Positions 5,307-7,126 of a stretch of DNA of 7,126 nt are shown one piece after another; the stretch's first letter is position 1, and every line of letters starts with the position of its first letter. The position numbers were made by a program, and so were the translations under genes. The notes under the pieces are model-generated. The model was given only the letters and a program-made list of their open reading frames with translations, made no database searches and was not told the origin of the DNA. This stretch comes from Candidatus Gastranaerophilales bacterium. Lineage in GTDB: Bacteria; Cyanobacteriota; Vampirovibrionia; Gastranaerophilales; CAJFVJ01. The stretch spans positions 1 to 7,126 of the forward strand of contig JAQUTS010000088.1 of assembly GCA_028694275.1 (NCBI GenBank). Reading direction: 5' to 3'.

Positions 5307-6272
5307 ATGAAAAAAAAACTCTTCACATTATTTGAGATATTCGTTTGGGCGGTAATATTTTTAATACCGGCGTTTTTTATCTTGACCCTTTTGCATCCTG
5401 ACTTGAAAGCCCAAAAATATTACAATGTTGATTTCTATGATGTAAATGGAGTAATTGTGGGTTCTCCTGTGAATTTTATCGGATATAATGTCGGGTACGT
5501 AAAAAAAATCAAAGTCCTTGAAGACAAGGTCAATGTCAATATTGCAATTACGCACAAAGACTTTGTTATGCCAAAATGCACGGTTATAAAAGTTGAAGAA
5601 TCAGGCCTTGGCGGATCAAGATCACTTGAGGTATTCCCCTGTGACGGATCTGAAAAACAAAACGGTATTTACACCCAAACACCTAAAAGAATTACAGACA
5701 TTCTGCAAGATGCTTGTGATTTTATTGACGGGCTAAATGAAACTATGACAAATGTTTTGATAATGCTTGATTGCACAATAGGAGAAGCGAATTACTGCAA
5801 ATACGAAAAACTCCAAAGAGAAATTGTCCAAACCGATAAAGAATTGCGTCAAGCCAAAATCAATCTTGAAAAAATTGAAAAAAACACAAAACTAAACCTC
5901 AAAAAGACTCAAGCAAATATAATTAATACAATAAACTCTATCAAAGCAATAAACTTCAACCCACAAGAAGTCAAAAACCAGGCCTTTGAGACAGAACAAA
6001 AAACAAAACAAATAAATACTGCCGTACAAAAATACGACCCAAAAGCAGTAAAACAAACAGCTCAGGATTTTTATATAAAAACAGAAGTCATGAATGTGCC
6101 TGATAAAAACACACTGAATCAACAACTTCACTCAATCAACACACAACTTGATGCAATTACAACGCTTTTAAATACGGTGGAAAGTCATTTTCAACCAAAA
6201 TCACTCCAAGAAAAGCATTCAAAAGTTAAAAAAGTCAGAAAAAACACCCAAAAACTTACACGAGAGGATTAA
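5307..6272 (+). CDS. MlaD/MCE domain protein, membrane-anchored lipid-transport component
   Basis: 321 residues. An N-terminal anchor (about 11-29) is followed by one MCE domain (about 38-111): YYNVDFYDVNGVIVGSPVNF, IGYNVGYVKKIKV, and ESGLGGSRSLEVFP match the MlaD pattern of a 'GL..G..V...G..vG.V' core and a gLlG..ieI end. The rest is mostly helical; about 165-215 is Lys/Glu/Gln-rich and likely coiled-coil, ending in a basic tail. MCE proteins form rings in the periplasm that carry phospholipids between the two membranes as part of an ABC system. The MlaE permease and MlaF ATPase are not adjacent. Five cysteines (91, 112, 137, 156, 164) fall in the exported part. The start codon has GAGGG only 1-2 nt upstream, which is unusually close. 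upp begins 2 nt after the stop. Confidence 0.85.
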   Translation: MKKKLFTLFEIFVWAVIFLIPAFFILTLLHPDLKAQKYYNVDFYDVNGVIVGSPVNFIGYNVGYVKKIKVLEDKVNVNIAITHKDFVMPKCTVIKVEESGLGGSRSLEVFPCDGSEKQNGIYTQTPKRITDILQDACDFIDGLNETMTNVLIMLDCTIGEANYCKYEKLQREIVQTDKELRQAKINLEKIEKNTKLNLKKTQANIINTINSIKAINFNPQEVKNQAFETEQKTKQINTAVQKYDPKAVKQTAQDFYIKTEVMNVPDKNTLNQQLHSINTQLDAITTLLNTVESHFQPKSLQEKHSKVKKVRKNTQKLTRED

Positions 6273-6274
6273 TA

Positions 6275-6952
6275 ATGGACACAAAACTAAAAAAAGCAGA
6301 AAATATCTCAGTATGCGAACACCCAATAGCACTACAAAATCTAGCCATAATGCGAGATAAAAATACAACCCCCGAACTTTTTAGAAATGCTACAAAACGA
6401 CTTGCAGAAGTTTTATTTTTCAGTGCAACAGACAATTTGCCGACTGTACTAAAGCCTGTTGAAACGCCCCTTGCAAGCACAATGTCCAAAGTTATCGATC
6501 CTGATTCAACAATAATTATCGCGCCAATTTTAAGGGCAGGACTTGTTTTTTCGCAAGTAGCAAGCGAGCTTTTACCGGATGCGGTGGTACAACACATCGG
6601 ATTATACCGTGATCATCAAACGCTTCAGCCTGTTTGGTATTACAACAAACTTCCAAAAGAATTCAAAAATCCCCAAAACACATACGTGTACATCCTTGAT
6701 CCGATGCTTGCAACAGGCGGTTCTGCAATAGAAGCTATTAAGCTTTATACAAGCAAAAATATTCCGCACGAAAATATCAGGTTCATTTGCCTTCTATCAT
6801 CACCTGAGGGAATTACCCATGTCCAAAATCACTTCCCCGAAATTCAGCTTGTAACAGCTTGGATTGATGAAAAACTAAACAACCAAGGTTACATCATGCC
6901 CGGCCTTGGAGATGCTGGAGACAGAACCTTCAATACAGTGTATGAAGTGTAG
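6275..6952 (+). CDS. upp: Uracil phosphoribosyltransferase
   Basis: 225 residues, slightly longer than the usual about 208 because of extra N-terminal and internal residues. It makes UMP and pyrophosphate from uracil and PRPP (pyrimidine salvage, cytoplasm). Visible: the N-terminal HPIALQNLAIMRDKNT pattern (usually HPL...LT.mRd..T), substrate loop ILRAGL (85-90), the PRPP-binding loop LDPMLATGGSA (141-151), and the uracil-binding C-terminal PGLGDAGDR (209-217). GAGAGGA ends 6 nt before the ATG. It follows the mlaD-like gene by 2 nt and is almost certainly co-transcribed, though the two share no obvious pathway. It converges on cobO with a 4-nt gap and no visible terminator between. Confidence 0.94.
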   Translation: MDTKLKKAENISVCEHPIALQNLAIMRDKNTTPELFRNATKRLAEVLFFSATDNLPTVLKPVETPLASTMSKVIDPDSTIIIAPILRAGLVFSQVASELLPDAVVQHIGLYRDHQTLQPVWYYNKLPKEFKNPQNTYVYILDPMLATGGSAIEAIKLYTSKNIPHENIRFICLLSSPEGITHVQNHFPEIQLVTAWIDEKLNNQGYIMPGLGDAGDRTFNTVYEV

Positions 6953-6956
6953 TAAC

Positions 6957-7126
6957 TTAGTACTCAATTCCTTCTCTTGCAGTCACACCAATATCCCAAT
7001 AATGTTTAATCGGCTGAATTTCTGATACAAGGTGCGCCAAAGAAACTATCTCAGGATGTGCATTACGCCCTGTCAAAACTATTTCAAGATCATCGGGTTT
7101 GGCAGTTAAAAAGTTTTTCATATCTT
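6957..7126 (-). CDS. cobO: Corrinoid adenosyltransferase (CobO/BtuR/CobA type), C-terminal part
   Basis: The minus strand is open from the window edge to TAA at 6959-6957 and gives 55 residues. They match the end of the CobO/BtuR family: DLEIVLTGRNAHPEIVSLAH, then LVSEIQPIKHYWDIGVTARE, then GIEY, equal to the family's TGR-x-(A)-P, ADLVTEM, KH...G..A..GIEY. The family usually has ADLVTE where this reads AHLVSE. The enzyme attaches the 5'-deoxyadenosyl group of ATP to cob(I)alamin or cob(I)yrinic acid diamide in coenzyme B12 synthesis or salvage. The P-loop and N-terminal two thirds lie beyond the window. Confidence 0.9.
   Translation of the reverse strand, partial: DMKNFLTAKPDDLEIVLTGRNAHPEIVSLAHLVSEIQPIKHYWDIGVTAREGIEY

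Noticed and set aside
6256..6597. Minus-strand ORF of 113 codons opposite upp
   Set aside because: upp is complete with all motifs and a good SD; the opposing frame has no recognisable protein features.
1..7126. Mobile element, CRISPR array or tRNA
   Set aside because: No transposase, long terminal repeats, regularly spaced direct repeats or cloverleaf found on reading both strands.

Overview
This is an AT-rich window from a bacterium, densely packed with genes on both strands. It holds ten protein genes; two are cut by the window edges and one is a 56-codon gene. I also propose one small RNA gene. An MCE/MlaD lipid-transport protein and a cytoplasmic NagZ of the cell-wall recycling type point to a diderm (two-membrane) cell. 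The base composition, the orphan MsmX/UgpC-like ATPase and the style of the small secreted TPR protein remind me of the gut Vampirovibrionia/Melainabacteria (Gastranaerophilales). That placement is an impression; no marker here proves it. I see no insertion sequence, phage gene, CRISPR array, tRNA or rRNA.

Layout. At 1-303 is the end of rsmI (16S rRNA methyltransferase). At 374-2567 is a two-gene unit: a PAS/histidine-kinase-like protein overlapping by 8 nt a sugar-type ABC ATPase. The minus strand carries a newly recognised 56-residue gene (2569-2739), which converges on the ATPase gene with a 1-nt gap, and then nagZ (2831-3877). A short divergent region with two inverted repeats (3878-3963) separates nagZ from a plus-strand gene for a secreted TPR protein (3964-4431). 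The gap at 4432-4579 is not empty: it carries a minus-strand promoter, a long hairpin and a U-tract that together look like an sRNA of about 80 nt. A CPBP membrane protease (minus) and an MlaD-like protein (plus) diverge around 5290-5307. upp follows mlaD after 2 nt and converges, with a 4-nt gap, on the 3' end of a cobO/btuR corrinoid adenosyltransferase gene that runs off the window.

Most genes are housekeeping: rRNA modification, muropeptide recycling, uracil salvage, cobalamin adenosylation. The unusual points are three. (1) The kinase-like protein has Gln where the HisKA domain should carry its phospho-accepting His, while most ATP-binding boxes are kept, and it is translationally linked to an ABC ATPase with no permease or response regulator beside it. 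(2) The candidate sRNA has a promoter, a U7 terminator and a G-U wobble, all favouring the minus strand. (3) There is an unrecognised 56-aa protein with a strong ribosome binding site.
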